The notes under the pieces were generated by a model that searched no databases, was not told the DNA's origin, and was given only the letters and a program-made list of their open reading frames with translations. Positions 20,695 to 30,156 of a DNA stretch of 64,000 nt are shown here, piece after piece. A program made the translations under genes and the position numbers. Every line of letters starts with the position of its first letter. The first letter of the stretch is position 1. Source of the stretch: Rhodanobacter thiooxydans (lineage in GTDB: Bacteria > Pseudomonadota > Gammaproteobacteria > Xanthomonadales > Rhodanobacteraceae). The stretch lies in NCBI RefSeq assembly GCF_021545845.1, contig NZ_CP088923.1, forward strand, positions 2,170,001 through 2,234,000, read 5' to 3'.

Positions 20695-20714
20695 ACCGGG
20701 AAGCGGGGCAAAGC

Positions 20715-20740
20715 AAAGGCGGCGCATGGGCGCCGCCTTT
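20715..20740 (+). terminator. Intrinsic terminator after clpA
   Basis: Stem AAAGGCGGCG / CGCCGCCTTT with a closing C-G pair and a 4-base loop, starting 20 bases after the clpA stop. It separates clpA from the convergent infA gene. Confidence 0.8.
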
Positions 20741-20794
20741 GTCATGTCCGCTGCCGTCGCCTCGCGGGCGCGGCAGCCGGCAACACCGCCGCGC

Positions 20795-21013
20795 TTACTT
20801 CATGCGGTAGGTGATGCGGCCCTTGCTCAGGTCGTACGGGGTCATTTCGATCTTGACCTTGTCGCCGGTAAGGATGCGGATGTAGTGCTTGCGCATGCGA
20901 CCGGAAATGTGGGCGATGATGACGTGCCCGTTTTCCAATTGCACACGAAACATGGTGTTCGGCAGGGTCTCCTGGACCGTGCCTTCCATTTCGATGACGT
21001 CGTCTTTGGCCAT
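20795..21013 (-). CDS. infA: Translation initiation factor IF-1
   Basis: A 72-residue single OB-fold protein that binds the ribosomal A site with IF-2 and IF-3. The sequence is near-invariant: [19 protein letters not shown] at the start and [20 protein letters not shown] near the end. It is convergent with clpA, a neighbourhood common in gammaproteobacteria. Confidence 0.98.
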   Translation of the reverse strand: MAKDDVIEMEGTVQETLPNTMFRVQLENGHVIIAHISGRMRKHYIRILTGDKVKIEMTPYDLSKGRITYRMK

Positions 21014-21120
21014 GTGTTCCGGGGTTCACGCGCAGCCGTCATGGCTGCGTAAGCCGTCGATTATGCCACGGATGGGGGCATGGTCAAAGAATCATCAGCG
21101 CCGGCCCGGGGCGATGGAGG

Positions 21121-21396
21121 TCAGGTGAAATGCTCGTCCAGCTTGCGCTGGATCTCCTGTTCGATCATGCCTTTCAGCGGCCCCAGCAGCAGGCCCAGCT
21201 CGGCCTTGACCTGGATCGTCTCCTTGCCCACGGCGATCGAGCCGCTGACGCCGGGGCGGGAAAACAGCAAGGTGTCGTCCAGCCAGCGCCCATCCATGCC
21301 GAACTTCTCGCGCATGCGCGCGGCCACCAGGTCGACCACGGCGCGGGCCTCGGCGATCGGCAACTGGTGCGGGCGGCGGATATCGATCTTGGGCAT
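21121..21396 (-). CDS. Polyhydroxyalkanoic acid system (PHA_gran_rgn) family protein
   Basis: A 91-residue protein resembling the small family annotated as polyhydroxyalkanoic acid system protein: HQLPIAEARAVVDLVAARM, then GVSGSIAVGKETIQVKAELG and a C-terminal helix LKGMIEQEIQRKLDEHF. The ATG at 21396 follows AGGAG at seven bases. The family name comes from PHA gene clusters; no other PHA gene is present here and the biochemical role is not known. A longer upstream reading lacks support. Confidence 0.75.
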   Translation of the reverse strand: MPKIDIRRPHQLPIAEARAVVDLVAARMREKFGMDGRWLDDTLLFSRPGVSGSIAVGKETIQVKAELGLLLGPLKGMIEQEIQRKLDEHFT

Positions 21397-21475
21397 GGCG
21401 GGCTCCTGGCAAAGACGCATCTTAATGCGATGTGGCCGCATGCTAGAGTCTCGCGGTCCATCGACCGGTTGATCC

Positions 21476-22243
21476 ATGCGTATCGAATTTCCCCATGCGG
21501 CCCGCGAGGATTTCCATTGGGTGCAGCCGCAGTTGCGCATCGGCAGCGCGCCGGACAACGATCTCGTGCTGGCCGCCAGCCAGGCGGCGCCGCAGCACCT
21601 GCGTATCCAGCAGGATCGCCGCGGCTGGGTGCTGCAGGTGCTGCCGTCGGCCGACCGCATCTACGTCAACGCGCGGCCGGTGCGCGAGCGCGCCTTGCTC
21701 CGCGCCGGCGACGTGGTCAGCGTGGGCGACTGCCGCCTGCTGTTGCGCGATGACGAGGACCCCGCCCAACGCCCGTTGCTGAACGTGCCCGCGCAGGGCC
21801 GTTGCACTGTGGCCCTGCGCGCCGTGGCCGGCCCGCTGTCGGGCCGGGTGCTGCCGTTGCAGGACAGCCTGACGTTCGGGCCGCACGGCAATTGTCCGCT
21901 GGAGTTGCCGCAGGGTGGTGTCGTGGCGCTGCGGATTTTCTGGGAAGGCGGTCAGCTGTGGCTGGAGACCACCCGCTCGTGCGAGCAGCACCCGTTGCGG
22001 GTGAACGGTGTGGTGGCGCAGAAGCTGGCTTTGCACCCCGGCGACCAGATCGGCGTGGCGATGCACCGCTTCGTGCTCGACGGGCCGGGCATGGAGCCGG
22101 AGCCGGAGATCGTGCTGGCCGAACCGTTGCCGCCGCACCTGCCGGAAGAGTCGGCCGGCCCGAGCGGCGAAGTGTGGTGGCTGATCGTCACCGCCGCCGT
22201 GCTGGCACTGGGCATCGCGCTGGTGCTGCTGATCCGCTTCTGA
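21476..22243 (+). CDS. FHA-domain protein with C-terminal membrane anchor
   Basis: A 255-residue protein with two regions that look like FHA folds, the phosphothreonine-binding module. The first, RIGSAPDNDLVL (about residues 21-32), has the Arg and strand pattern of an FHA core; the second runs about 115-200 (TFGPHGNCPLELPQ). A single hydrophobic helix, WWLIVTAAVLALGIALVLLI, is at the C-terminus, so it is probably tail-anchored with the FHA part in the cytoplasm. No kinase, phosphatase or type VI gene is next to it, so its partner is unknown. Confidence 0.75.
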   Translation: MRIEFPHAAREDFHWVQPQLRIGSAPDNDLVLAASQAAPQHLRIQQDRRGWVLQVLPSADRIYVNARPVRERALLRAGDVVSVGDCRLLLRDDEDPAQRPLLNVPAQGRCTVALRAVAGPLSGRVLPLQDSLTFGPHGNCPLELPQGGVVALRIFWEGGQLWLETTRSCEQHPLRVNGVVAQKLALHPGDQIGVAMHRFVLDGPGMEPEPEIVLAEPLPPHLPEESAGPSGEVWWLIVTAAVLALGIALVLLIRF

Positions 22244-22324
22244 CGACGGGTTGCGGTAGTTGACGGCGTCATGCTGCGCCGCGCCATAATGCGCAAAACA
22301 CCTTTCGACAGGACGCAGCCGCAC

Positions 22325-23413
22325 GTGAGCAGAGTCTGGAACTTCAGCGCCGGTCCGGCGGCGTTGCCGCTGGCGGTACTCGAACGCGCCCAGCGCGACA
22401 TGCTGGACTGGAACGGCAGCGGCGCTTCGGTGATGGAGCAGTCGCACCGCGGCAAGCGCTTCATCGCGATGGCCGCGCAGGCCGAAGCCGATCTGCGCGA
22501 GCTGATGGGGATACCGGGCGACTACGCCGTGTTGTTCCTGCAGGGCGGCGCCACCCAGCACTTCGCGCAGATCCCGATGAACCTGGCGGGCGAGGGCGAC
22601 AGCGCCGACTACGTCGTCAGCGGCCACTGGAGCGCCAAGGCAGTCAGCGAAGCCAAACCCTACCTGCGGGTCAACGTGGCGGCCAGCAGTGAGGCGGACG
22701 ACTATTTGAAGCTGCCGTCGCGCGAGCACTGGCGACTCGACCCAAACGCCGCCTACGTGCACTACACACCGAACGAGACCATCCACGGCGTCGAGTTCCA
22801 CACCGTTCCCGACGTCGGCGGCACGGTGCCGCTGGTGGCCGACTTCTCCTCGAACATCCTGTCCGAGCCGCTGGACGTGCGCCGTTTCGGGCTGGTCTAC
22901 GCCGGTGCGCAGAAGAACATCGGCCCGTCCGGCCTGGTGCTGATGATCGTGCGCCGCGATCTGCTGCAGCGGGCCGGCCGGCCAATGGCGCGGATCTTCC
23001 GCTACGCCGAGCACGCCGCCGCCGACTCGATGCTCAACACGCCGAACACCTGGGGCTGGTACGTGGCCGGGCTGACCTTCCAGTGGCTGAAGGAACAGGG
23101 CGGGCTGGGCGCGATGGCCGAGCGCAACCGGGCCAAGGCCGAACTGCTGTACCGGACCATCGACGGCTCCGGCGGCTATTACCGCAACCCGGTCGAACTG
23201 TCCGCGCGCTCGCGCATGAACGTGCGCTTCACCCTGCACGACGCTGCGCTGGACGCGGCGTTCCTGCAGGAGTCGGAAGCGGCCGGCCTGATCGCGCTGA
23301 AGGGCCACAAGGCGCTGGGCGGCATGCGTGCCTCGCTGTACAACGCGGTGCCGCTGGAGGCAGTCGAGGCGCTGGTGGCGTTCATGCGGGACTTCGCGCA
23401 GCGGCACGGCTGA
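22325..23413 (+). CDS. serC: Phosphoserine aminotransferase SerC
   Basis: The 362-residue PLP enzyme converts 3-phosphohydroxypyruvate to phosphoserine (and serves pyridoxal phosphate synthesis). The N-terminus WNFSAGPAALPLAVLERAQ and the PLP lysine in YAGAQKNIGPSGL are diagnostic. I start it at GTG 22325, with AGGA eleven bases upstream, because the family begins two or three residues before FNFSAGP; ATG 22289 would add 12 unconserved residues. The serC-pheA-aroA order is typical of proteobacteria, though a 322-base repeat-filled gap separates serC from pheA here. Confidence 0.96.
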   Translation: MSRVWNFSAGPAALPLAVLERAQRDMLDWNGSGASVMEQSHRGKRFIAMAAQAEADLRELMGIPGDYAVLFLQGGATQHFAQIPMNLAGEGDSADYVVSGHWSAKAVSEAKPYLRVNVAASSEADDYLKLPSREHWRLDPNAAYVHYTPNETIHGVEFHTVPDVGGTVPLVADFSSNILSEPLDVRRFGLVYAGAQKNIGPSGLVLMIVRRDLLQRAGRPMARIFRYAEHAAADSMLNTPNTWGWYVAGLTFQWLKEQGGLGAMAERNRAKAELLYRTIDGSGGYYRNPVELSARSRMNVRFTLHDAALDAAFLQESEAAGLIALKGHKALGGMRASLYNAVPLEAVEALVAFMRDFAQRHG

Positions 23414-23651
23414 GAGGTTGTGATTTTTTCAACCTCTCAGACCGGCCACGGCGAGGGCATAGCGAGGGCATGGATGCCCGAGTTGAGGCAACGCAGGAGC
23501 AGTTGCCCGATGCCCGAGTTGAGGCAGCGCAGGAGCGGCTGCCCGAGGGCCGGACATGAAACAGTCACGCCAGTGACTGTTTCATGTGAGCGAGTCCGGG
23601 CGTGTACCGGACTCGCGACTGAAGAAAACCACAGGAGGTGGTTTTCTTCAC
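23411..23651 (+). repeat. Stop-codon-anchored modular repeat, copy A
   Basis: The complete copy of a hairpin-rich repeat filling most of the serC-pheA gap. In order: a hairpin starting at the serC stop codon (GAGAGGTTG / CAACCTCTC), two tandem 36-base units (23473-23508, 23509-23544), an exact 14-base-pair hairpin (23555-23568 / 23573-23586), a GCGAGTCCG / CGGACTCGC pair, and a terminator-like hairpin GAAGAAAACCAC / GTGGTTTTCTTC. A near-identical left part is at 60034-60222 (inverted) and a diverged relative is at 26962-27158. The remaining bases to pheA (23652-23735) show no gene with good support. Confidence 0.8.
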
Positions 23652-23735
23652 AAGCGCTGAGCGGACGCGGACGATGTTTTACGGCAAGATGCCGCTTCAT
23701 CATTTGGACTTCCATCCATCCAGGCGGCTGAACGC

Positions 23736-24824
23736 ATGACCGATCCCAAGACCCCGTTGAGCGAGATGCGCGAGCGCATCGACAGCATCGACCGGCAGAT
23801 CCAGCAGCTGATTTCCGAACGCGCGAACCACGCACGCACGGTGGCGAAGGTAAAGGGCGAAGGGCTCTCCGCGATCGACTACTACCGTCCCGAGCGCGAA
23901 GCCCACGTGCTGCGCATGGTGGTGGACCGCAACCAGGGACCGTTGTCCGACGTCGAGATGGTGCGGCTGTTTCGCGAGATCATGTCGTCCTGCCTGGCGC
24001 AGGAAGACCCGCTGAAGATCGGCTTCCTCGGTCCGGAGGGCACCTTCAGCGAACAGGCCGTGCGCAAGCATTTCGGCCATGCCGCCTATAGCCTGCCGCT
24101 GGGCAGCATCGAGGAGGTGTTCCAGGAAGTCGCCGCCGGGCACGCCGACTTCGGCGTGGTGCCGGTGGAGAATTCGGGGCAGGGCATGATCCAGGTGACC
24201 CTGGACATGTTCCTCACTTCCGCGGCCACCATCTGCGGCGAGATCGAGCTGCGCGTGCACCAGTGCCTGCACTCGCGCAGCGGCAGGCTGGAGGACGTGC
24301 GCCGCATCTATGCCCATGCGCAGTCGCTGCAGCAGTGCAAGACCTGGTTGCGCATCAACCTGCCCGAGATCGAGTGCATTGCGGTGTCGAGCAACGCCGA
24401 GGCGGCACGACTGGCGCTGCATGCCGACGATGTCGCGGCGATCGCCGGTGAAAGCGCAGGCAAGGTCTACCGGCTGAAGACAGTGGCGCAGGGCATCGAG
24501 GACCGCGCCGACAACACCACCCGCTTCCTGGTGATCGGCCGCACGCTGTTCCCGCCCTCGGGCAACGACCGTACTTCGCTGCTGGTCACGGTGAACGACA
24601 AGCCTGGCGCGCTGTACGACGTGCTCAACCCGTTCGCGAAGCACGGCGTCAGCCTGAACCGGATCGAATCGCGGCCGGCGCATACCGGCAAATGGCAGTA
24701 CGCGTTCTTCATTGATGTCTCCGGCCATATCGACGATCTCGCGCTGCAGGCGTCGGTGCAGGAGATCGGTACGTCGGCGGCGACCATCCGCGTGCTCGGC
24801 TCCTACCCGGTAGCGCTGCCTTGA
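23736..24824 (+). CDS. pheA: Bifunctional chorismate mutase/prephenate dehydratase (P-protein)
   Basis: A 362-residue enzyme for phenylalanine synthesis. An AroQ chorismate mutase domain (about residues 5-90, MRERIDSIDRQIQQLISER) is followed by prephenate dehydratase (IGFLGPEGTFSEQAV; NTTRFLVIG with the catalytic Thr-Arg-Phe) and a C-terminal ACT domain (LNRIESRPAHTGKWQYAFF) that binds Phe for feedback inhibition. Start ATG 23736. It overlaps the aroA start by four bases (TTGA). No Phe-rich leader with a terminator was found upstream. Confidence 0.97.
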   Translation: MTDPKTPLSEMRERIDSIDRQIQQLISERANHARTVAKVKGEGLSAIDYYRPEREAHVLRMVVDRNQGPLSDVEMVRLFREIMSSCLAQEDPLKIGFLGPEGTFSEQAVRKHFGHAAYSLPLGSIEEVFQEVAAGHADFGVVPVENSGQGMIQVTLDMFLTSAATICGEIELRVHQCLHSRSGRLEDVRRIYAHAQSLQQCKTWLRINLPEIECIAVSSNAEAARLALHADDVAAIAGESAGKVYRLKTVAQGIEDRADNTTRFLVIGRTLFPPSGNDRTSLLVTVNDKPGALYDVLNPFAKHGVSLNRIESRPAHTGKWQYAFFIDVSGHIDDLALQASVQEIGTSAATIRVLGSYPVALP

Positions 24825-26131
24825 GCGGCCGCCTGGACTGGAGCAGCCGGCCCGGTGGCCCGCTGCGCGGCAGCGTGCGCGTGCCCGGCGACAAGTCGGT
24901 ATCGCATCGCGCGCTGATGCTGGCGGCGATCGCCGAGGGCGATTCGCGCATCCGCGGCTTTCTCGAAGGCGAGGACACCCGCGCCACCGCCGCCGTGCTG
25001 GCGCAGCTCGGCGTGCGCATCGACACGCCGTCGCCCGGCGAGCGCGTAGTGCACGGCGCGGGCCTGCACGGCCTGCGCGGCACCACGCAGGCGCTGGACT
25101 GCGGCAACGCCGGCACCGGCATGCGCCTGCTGGCCGGGCTGCTGGCAGGACAGGCGTTCGACAGCACCCTGGTCGGCGACGCCTCGTTGTCGAAGCGGCC
25201 GATGCGCCGCGTCACCGACCCGCTGGCGCTGATGGGCGCGCGCATCGACACGCAAGGCGGTCTGCCGCCGCTGCACGTGCATGGTGGCCAGCCGCTGCAC
25301 GGCATCCGCTACGAGCTGCCGGTGGCCAGCGCGCAGGTGAAGTCGGCATTGCTGCTGGCCGGCCTGTATGCCAACGGCGATACCGAGATCATCGAGCCGC
25401 ATCCGACCCGCGACTACACCGAACGCATGCTGGCCGCGTTCGGCTGGCCGATCGCGTTCGCGCCAGGCCGGGCGAAACTTTCCGGCGGCCATGTGCTGCG
25501 CGCCACCGATGTGGAGGTGCCAGCCGATTTCTCCTCGGCGGCGTTTTTCCTGGTCGCCGCGAGCATCGTACCCGGCTCCGAACTGCGCCTGCCCGCGGTG
25601 GGCCTCAACCCGCGCCGCACCGGCCTGCTTGAGGCGTTGCGCCTGATGGGCGCGAACATTGCGATCGAGCAGGAGCGCGAGGCGGGTGGCGAGCCGGTGG
25701 GTGACCTCGTGGTTCGCCATGCGCCGCTGCATGGCGTCGAGCTGCCCGAGGCGCTGGCGCCGGACATGATCGACGAGTTTCCTGCGTTGTTCATTGCCGC
25801 CGCCGCCGCCGGTGGGACCACGGTGATCCGCGGCGCGGCCGAGCTGCGGGTGAAGGAGTCTGACCGCATCGCCACCATGGCCGCCGGCCTGCGCACGCTC
25901 GGCGTGGCGATCGAGGAAACTCCGGACGGCGCGGCCATCCACGGCGGTCGGCTGGGCGGCGGCACGGTGGAAAGCCATCTGGACCACCGCATCGCGATGA
26001 GTTTCGCGGTGGCCGGCCTGGTTGCCGCCGGGCCAGTGCGGATCAACGACTGCAGCCACGTCGCCACTTCGTTTCCCGGCTTCCAGGAACTGGCCAACGG
26101 CTGTGGCTTCGCGCTGCAGGTTGCGCCGTGA
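24821..26131 (+). CDS. aroA: 3-phosphoshikimate 1-carboxyvinyltransferase (EPSP synthase)
   Basis: The 436-residue shikimate-pathway enzyme joins phosphoenolpyruvate to shikimate 3-phosphate. The motifs VPGDKSVSHRALMLAAIAEG, CGNAGTGMRLLAGLLAG, SSAAFFLVAA and DHRIAMSFAVAGL are all present. The start is the TTG at 24821, which shares TTGA with the pheA stop; the first residues (SGRLDWSSRPGGPLRGSV) match the family start, so translational coupling is likely. kdsB follows after 53 bases. Confidence 0.96.
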   Translation: MSGRLDWSSRPGGPLRGSVRVPGDKSVSHRALMLAAIAEGDSRIRGFLEGEDTRATAAVLAQLGVRIDTPSPGERVVHGAGLHGLRGTTQALDCGNAGTGMRLLAGLLAGQAFDSTLVGDASLSKRPMRRVTDPLALMGARIDTQGGLPPLHVHGGQPLHGIRYELPVASAQVKSALLLAGLYANGDTEIIEPHPTRDYTERMLAAFGWPIAFAPGRAKLSGGHVLRATDVEVPADFSSAAFFLVAASIVPGSELRLPAVGLNPRRTGLLEALRLMGANIAIEQEREAGGEPVGDLVVRHAPLHGVELPEALAPDMIDEFPALFIAAAAAGGTTVIRGAAELRVKESDRIATMAAGLRTLGVAIEETPDGAAIHGGRLGGGTVESHLDHRIAMSFAVAGLVAAGPVRINDCSHVATSFPGFQELANGCGFALQVAP

Positions 26132-26184
26132 ATCGGCCACGCGCAGCGCTGCGCTAGGCTTGCCGCCTGACCCAAGGATCACCC

Positions 26185-26964
26185 ATGTCAAACGCGGTAC
26201 CCCCGTTCATCGTCGCCATTCCCGCCCGCTACGGTTCGACCCGGCTGCCGGCCAAGCCGTTGCGCGCAATCGGTGGCGTGCCGATGGTGGTGCGCGTGGC
26301 GCAGCGCGCGATGCAGGCCGGCGCCCGTCAGGTGGTGGTGGCGGTGGACGATCGCCGCATCGCCGACGCGCTGGCCGGGCAGGAAGGCGTGGACGTCTGC
26401 ATGACCCGCAGTGACCACGCCTCGGGCAGTGACCGGCTGGCCGAGTGCGCCAGCCACTACGGCTGGGCCGCTGACAGCATCGTGGTGAACCTGCAGGGCG
26501 ACGAACCGTTCGCACCCGCCGCCGGCATCCGCGCGGTGGCGCAGGCGCTGGCCGGCGACGACGCGCCAATGGCCACCCTGGCCACGCCGATCATCGACGC
26601 CGAGGAGCTGTTCGACCCCAACGTGGTGAAGCTGGTGCGCGCCGCCAACGGCCGCGCGCTCTACTTCAGCCGCGCGCCGCTGCCGTGGGCGCGCGATGCG
26701 TTCGCCATCGACCGCCACGCGCTGCCGTCCGGTTCGCCGTTCCTGCGTCACATCGGCATCTATGCCTACCGCGCCGGCTTCCTCGAGCGCTACAGCCGCC
26801 TGTCGCGCACGCCGCTGGAGCAGACCGAATCGCTGGAACAGCTGCGCGTGCTGGAGCATGGCCATGCGATTGCGGTGCGGCTGACCCCGGAGCCGTTCCC
26901 GCCCGGCATCGACACCGAGGCCGACCTGGAACGTGCGGAGCAGTGGCTGCGCACGCGGCATTGA
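26185..26964 (+). CDS. kdsB: CMP-KDO synthetase (3-deoxy-manno-octulosonate cytidylyltransferase)
   Basis: The 259-residue cytidylyltransferase activates KDO for lipopolysaccharide core assembly. The nucleotide-binding N-terminus [15 protein letters not shown] and the segment [10 protein letters not shown] are diagnostic, with [15 protein letters not shown] and [16 protein letters not shown] further on. The TGA stop is also the first three bases of repeat copy C. Start ATG 26185 after AAGGA. Confidence 0.96.
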   Translation: MSNAVPPFIVAIPARYGSTRLPAKPLRAIGGVPMVVRVAQRAMQAGARQVVVAVDDRRIADALAGQEGVDVCMTRSDHASGSDRLAECASHYGWAADSIVVNLQGDEPFAPAAGIRAVAQALAGDDAPMATLATPIIDAEELFDPNVVKLVRAANGRALYFSRAPLPWARDAFAIDRHALPSGSPFLRHIGIYAYRAGFLERYSRLSRTPLEQTESLEQLRVLEHGHAIAVRLTPEPFPPGIDTEADLERAEQWLRTRH

Positions 26965-27158
26965 GAGCCTGCAGAACAAACTCTCGAGCCGGCCGCGAGT
27001 CGGCCGCACCCGTGCATGATTCGCGTGAGCGAGTCCGTACAAATCCGTCAGCAACGGATTTGAACAGCCACCGGCCGGCCCGCAGGAGGCATGCCGTGGA
27101 TGGCATGCATGTGCCGGACTCGCGACGGAAGAAAACCACAGAGAGTGGCTTTTTTCAC
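26962..27158 (+). repeat. Stop-codon-anchored modular repeat, copy C (diverged)
   Basis: Begins at the kdsB stop codon with TGAGAG pairing to CTCTC, as in copy A. It then shares GTGAGCGAGTCCG and the right end CCGGACTCGCGAC plus GAAGAAAACCACAG...TTTTTTCAC with copy A. Between these it has different hairpins, AAATCCGT / ACGGATTT and GCATGCC / GGCATGC, so the element appears modular. It fills most of the 250-base kdsB-uvrC gap and probably acts as the kdsB 3' end. Confidence 0.7.
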
Positions 27159-27214
27159 GGGCCTTGAGCCACCACATCGGACGGGTCGCCCTCCGCACCC
27201 GTTAGAATCCCTTC

Positions 27215-29056
27215 ATGCAGTCCGCGCAACCACCCCCCTTCGACGGCAAGGCCTTCGTCCGCACGCTCACCACCTCGCCCGGCGTCTACCGCCACTTCGA
27301 CGCAGCCGGCGAGCTGCTCTACGTGGGCAAGGCGGGCAACCTCAAAAAGCGCGTCGGCAGCTATTTCCTGAAGCCGCGGATGGAACCGCGCATCGCCGCG
27401 ATGGTGGCGCAGATCGCCCGCGTCGAGATCACCGTGACGCGCACCGAGGGCGAGGCGCTGCTGCTGGAATCGCAGCTGATCAAGTCATTGAAGCCGCGCT
27501 ACAACATCCTGCTGCGCGACGACAAGAGCTACCCGTACATCTATCTTTCCACCGGCGAGGACTACCCGCGGCTGGCCTTCCATCGCGGCGCGAAGAACCT
27601 GCCGGGGCGCTACTTCGGGCCGTACCCGAGCGTCTACGCGGTACGCGAAAGCCTCAACCTGATGCAGAAATTGTTCAAGGTGCGCCAGTGCGAGGACAGC
27701 TATTTCCGCAACCGCACGCGGCCGTGCCTGCTGTACCAGATCGGCCGTTGCAGCGCGCCGTGCGTGGGGCTGATCAGCGTGGAGGATTACCGCAACGACG
27801 TGCGCCATGCCGAGATGTTCCTGGAAGGGCGCAGCAACGCGGTGATCGACGAACTGGCCGAGGCGATGGAGCAGGCCAGCAAGGCGCTGCAGTTCGAGCG
27901 CGCGGCGAAACTGCGCGACCAGGTGGCCGCGCTGCGCCAGCTGCAGGCGCAGCATCACGTGCAGGGCGCTAGCGCCGACATGGACGTGCTCGCCTGCCGC
28001 ATCGAGGCGGGCATGGCCTGCGTCAGCGTGCTGTTCTTCCGCGACGGCATCAGCCTGGGCACGCGCGACTTCTTCCCGCGCTTGCCGCTGGATGCCGAGC
28101 CGGCCGACGTGCTGGCGCAGTTCATCACGCAGTACTACCTGGATCGGCCGGTGCCGCGCGAGCTGATCCTGGGCGAGCCGCTGGCCGATCAGGAGATCCT
28201 GGCCGAGCTGCTCGGCCAGCAGGCTGGCCATGCGGTGGATCTGAAATCCAGCGTGCGTGGCGAGCGAGCACAGTTCCTGCAGATGGCCGAACGCAACGCG
28301 CAGGCCTCGCTGACCGCGCGGCTGGCCAGCCGGCAGACCCTGGGCACGCGTTTCGACGACCTGCAGAAGGTGCTGGGACTGGACGAGTCGCCACGCCGCA
28401 TCGAGTGCTTCGACATCAGCCACACCATGGGCGAACTGACCGTCGCCTCGTGCGTGGTGTTCGGCCCGGAAGGACCGGAGAAATCGCACTATCGCCGCTT
28501 CAACATCACCGGCATCACCCCCGGTGACGACTACGCGGCGATGCACCAGGCGTTGACCCGGCGCTTCCGCAAGCTGGCCGAAGGCGAGGGTGCGCGTCCC
28601 GACGTGCTGCTGATCGACGGCGGTAGCGGGCAGGTGGCGCAGGCGCTGGGCGTGCTGAGGGAACTTGGCGTCGACGGCATCGAGGTGGTCGGCGTGGCGA
28701 AGGGGCCGGGCCGGCGCGCCGGCGAAGAGACACTGGTGCTCGCGCGGCTCGAATCGGGAAGTCCCGGGCGCGAGTTGCACCCGGGCTCGTCGTCGCCCGC
28801 GCTGCACCTGGTCGCGGCAGTGCGCGACGAGGCGCACCGTTTCGCCATCAGCGGCCACCGCAAGCGGCGTGAGAAGGCGCGCGAGCACAGCGTGCTGGAG
28901 GACGTACCGGGTATCGGCGCGCGTCGTCGTTCCGCCCTGCTGAAGGCGTTTGGCGGCATGCAGGGACTGGAGCGCGCCGGTGTCGAGGAGCTGATGCAGG
29001 TCAAAGGCATCGACCGCGGCCTGGCCGAACGCATCTACGCCAGCCTGCACGGCTGA
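27215..29056 (+). CDS. uvrC: Excinuclease ABC subunit C
   Basis: The 613-residue nuclease makes both incisions in nucleotide excision repair. The GIY-YIG domain (SPGVYRHFDAAGELLYVGKA, about residues 19-38) makes the 3' cut; a Cys cluster RPCLLYQIGRCSAPCVG, the UvrB-binding helix (AVIDELAEAMEQASKALQFE), the RNase H-like domain for the 5' cut (DISHTMGELTVASCVVF) and helix-hairpin-helix motifs at the C-terminus (VPGIGARRRSALLKAFGG) follow. The gene is paired with pgsA, as in E. coli. Confidence 0.97.
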   Translation: MQSAQPPPFDGKAFVRTLTTSPGVYRHFDAAGELLYVGKAGNLKKRVGSYFLKPRMEPRIAAMVAQIARVEITVTRTEGEALLLESQLIKSLKPRYNILLRDDKSYPYIYLSTGEDYPRLAFHRGAKNLPGRYFGPYPSVYAVRESLNLMQKLFKVRQCEDSYFRNRTRPCLLYQIGRCSAPCVGLISVEDYRNDVRHAEMFLEGRSNAVIDELAEAMEQASKALQFERAAKLRDQVAALRQLQAQHHVQGASADMDVLACRIEAGMACVSVLFFRDGISLGTRDFFPRLPLDAEPADVLAQFITQYYLDRPVPRELILGEPLADQEILAELLGQQAGHAVDLKSSVRGERAQFLQMAERNAQASLTARLASRQTLGTRFDDLQKVLGLDESPRRIECFDISHTMGELTVASCVVFGPEGPEKSHYRRFNITGITPGDDYAAMHQALTRRFRKLAEGEGARPDVLLIDGGSGQVAQALGVLRELGVDGIEVVGVAKGPGRRAGEETLVLARLESGSPGRELHPGSSSPALHLVAAVRDEAHRFAISGHRKRREKAREHSVLEDVPGIGARRRSALLKAFGGMQGLERAGVEELMQVKGIDRGLAERIYASLHG

Positions 29057-29128
29057 TCGCCCACGCGCATTCACTCGGCAGTGGCGCGCGGGCATGCGAA
29101 ACTGCACAGCAAACCATCGGGACGAACC

Positions 29129-29740
29129 ATGCACATCAACCTGCCGACCTGGCTGACCCTCTTCCGCGTTGCCTTGCTGCCGGTGATGGTGGTGGTGTTC
29201 TACCTGCCGTTTCCGGGGCACAACATCACGGCGGCGGTCGTGTTCCTGCTGGCGGCGATCACCGACTGGCTGGACGGCTACCTGGCGCGGCGGCTGAACC
29301 TCACCTCGGCGTTCGGCGCGTTCCTCGATCCGGTGGCTGACAAGCTGATGGTGACGGTGACGCTGTTCCTGCTGGTCGAGTCGCACCGCGGCGGTTGGTC
29401 CGGCATCCTGATGGCAGTGACCGCGGCGGTGATCGTGGGGCGCGAGATCAGCGTGTCGGCACTGCGCCAATGGATGGCCGAAATCGGCATGCGCGCCACG
29501 GTCAAGGTCGCCTTCATCGGCAAGCTGAAGACCACGATGCAGATGGTCGCGCTGGTGGTGCTGATCGTGCAGCACGAGAAGGCGGCCGAGGCGCTGCGGC
29601 TGTACCACATCGGCGAGGCCCTGCTGGTGGTTGCCGGCATACTCACGATCTGGTCGGGCCTGTACTACCTGCGCGCCGCCTGGCCCAGCCTGAGCGCGGA
29701 CGGGGCAGGCGCGACGGCGGCCGGCAAGGATGGCGCCTGA
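29129..29740 (+). CDS. pgsA: Phosphatidylglycerophosphate synthase PgsA
   Basis: A 203-residue integral membrane enzyme that makes phosphatidylglycerol phosphate from CDP-diacylglycerol and glycerol 3-phosphate. The CDP-alcohol phosphotransferase motif is complete: DWLDGYLARRLN, then AFGAFLDPVADKL with the three metal-binding aspartates (about residues 48-75). Start ATG 29129; an in-frame upstream extension lacks a ribosome site. The uvrC-pgsA-tRNA order is ancestral in gammaproteobacteria. Confidence 0.96.
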   Translation: MHINLPTWLTLFRVALLPVMVVVFYLPFPGHNITAAVVFLLAAITDWLDGYLARRLNLTSAFGAFLDPVADKLMVTVTLFLLVESHRGGWSGILMAVTAAVIVGREISVSALRQWMAEIGMRATVKVAFIGKLKTTMQMVALVVLIVQHEKAAEALRLYHIGEALLVVAGILTIWSGLYYLRAAWPSLSADGAGATAAGKDGA

Positions 29741-29792
29741 GCTGCGCGGGCTTGACGATCCGCATTCACGTATTAGAATGCGCGGCTCCGAT

Positions 29793-29868
<76 letters not shown>

Positions 29869-29996
29869 GTTTGCAGACAAAGCCCCGGCCCGTCCGGGGC
29901 TTTGTCGTAGCGGCGCCTCCTGCGCATGCCATGCCGGCAATCCGTGTCGAGGCTATTCACAGGCGAACCCGTTCTGCTATGATTCGCGGCTCCGAT

Positions 29997-30072
<76 letters not shown>

Positions 30073-30156
30073 ATTTTCAGGCAGAACCTCGGTCCACCGG
30101 GGTTTTGTTTTTTACAGGCAAGCTGCGATCATCATGGTCGCGATGCACCAAGCAAT

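Noticed and set aside
23473..23544. Two 36-base direct repeats resembling a CRISPR start
   Set aside because: The units are adjacent with no spacers, occur only twice, and recur with the same surroundings at 60034-60222, so they are modules of a dispersed repeat. No cas gene is present.
23674..23739. A 21-codon ORF whose stop overlaps the pheA ATG, as a Phe/Tyr leader peptide
   Set aside because: It has only two Phe and one Tyr codon, no run of either, and no terminator or competing hairpins between it and pheA. The ATGA overlap could be chance.
28741..28800. A small extra segment in UvrC (near LARLESGSPGRELHPG) as another palindromic insert
   Set aside because: It is only a few residues longer than usual, lacks the ECG-GSP-FDS pattern and has no paired hairpins like those in recJ.
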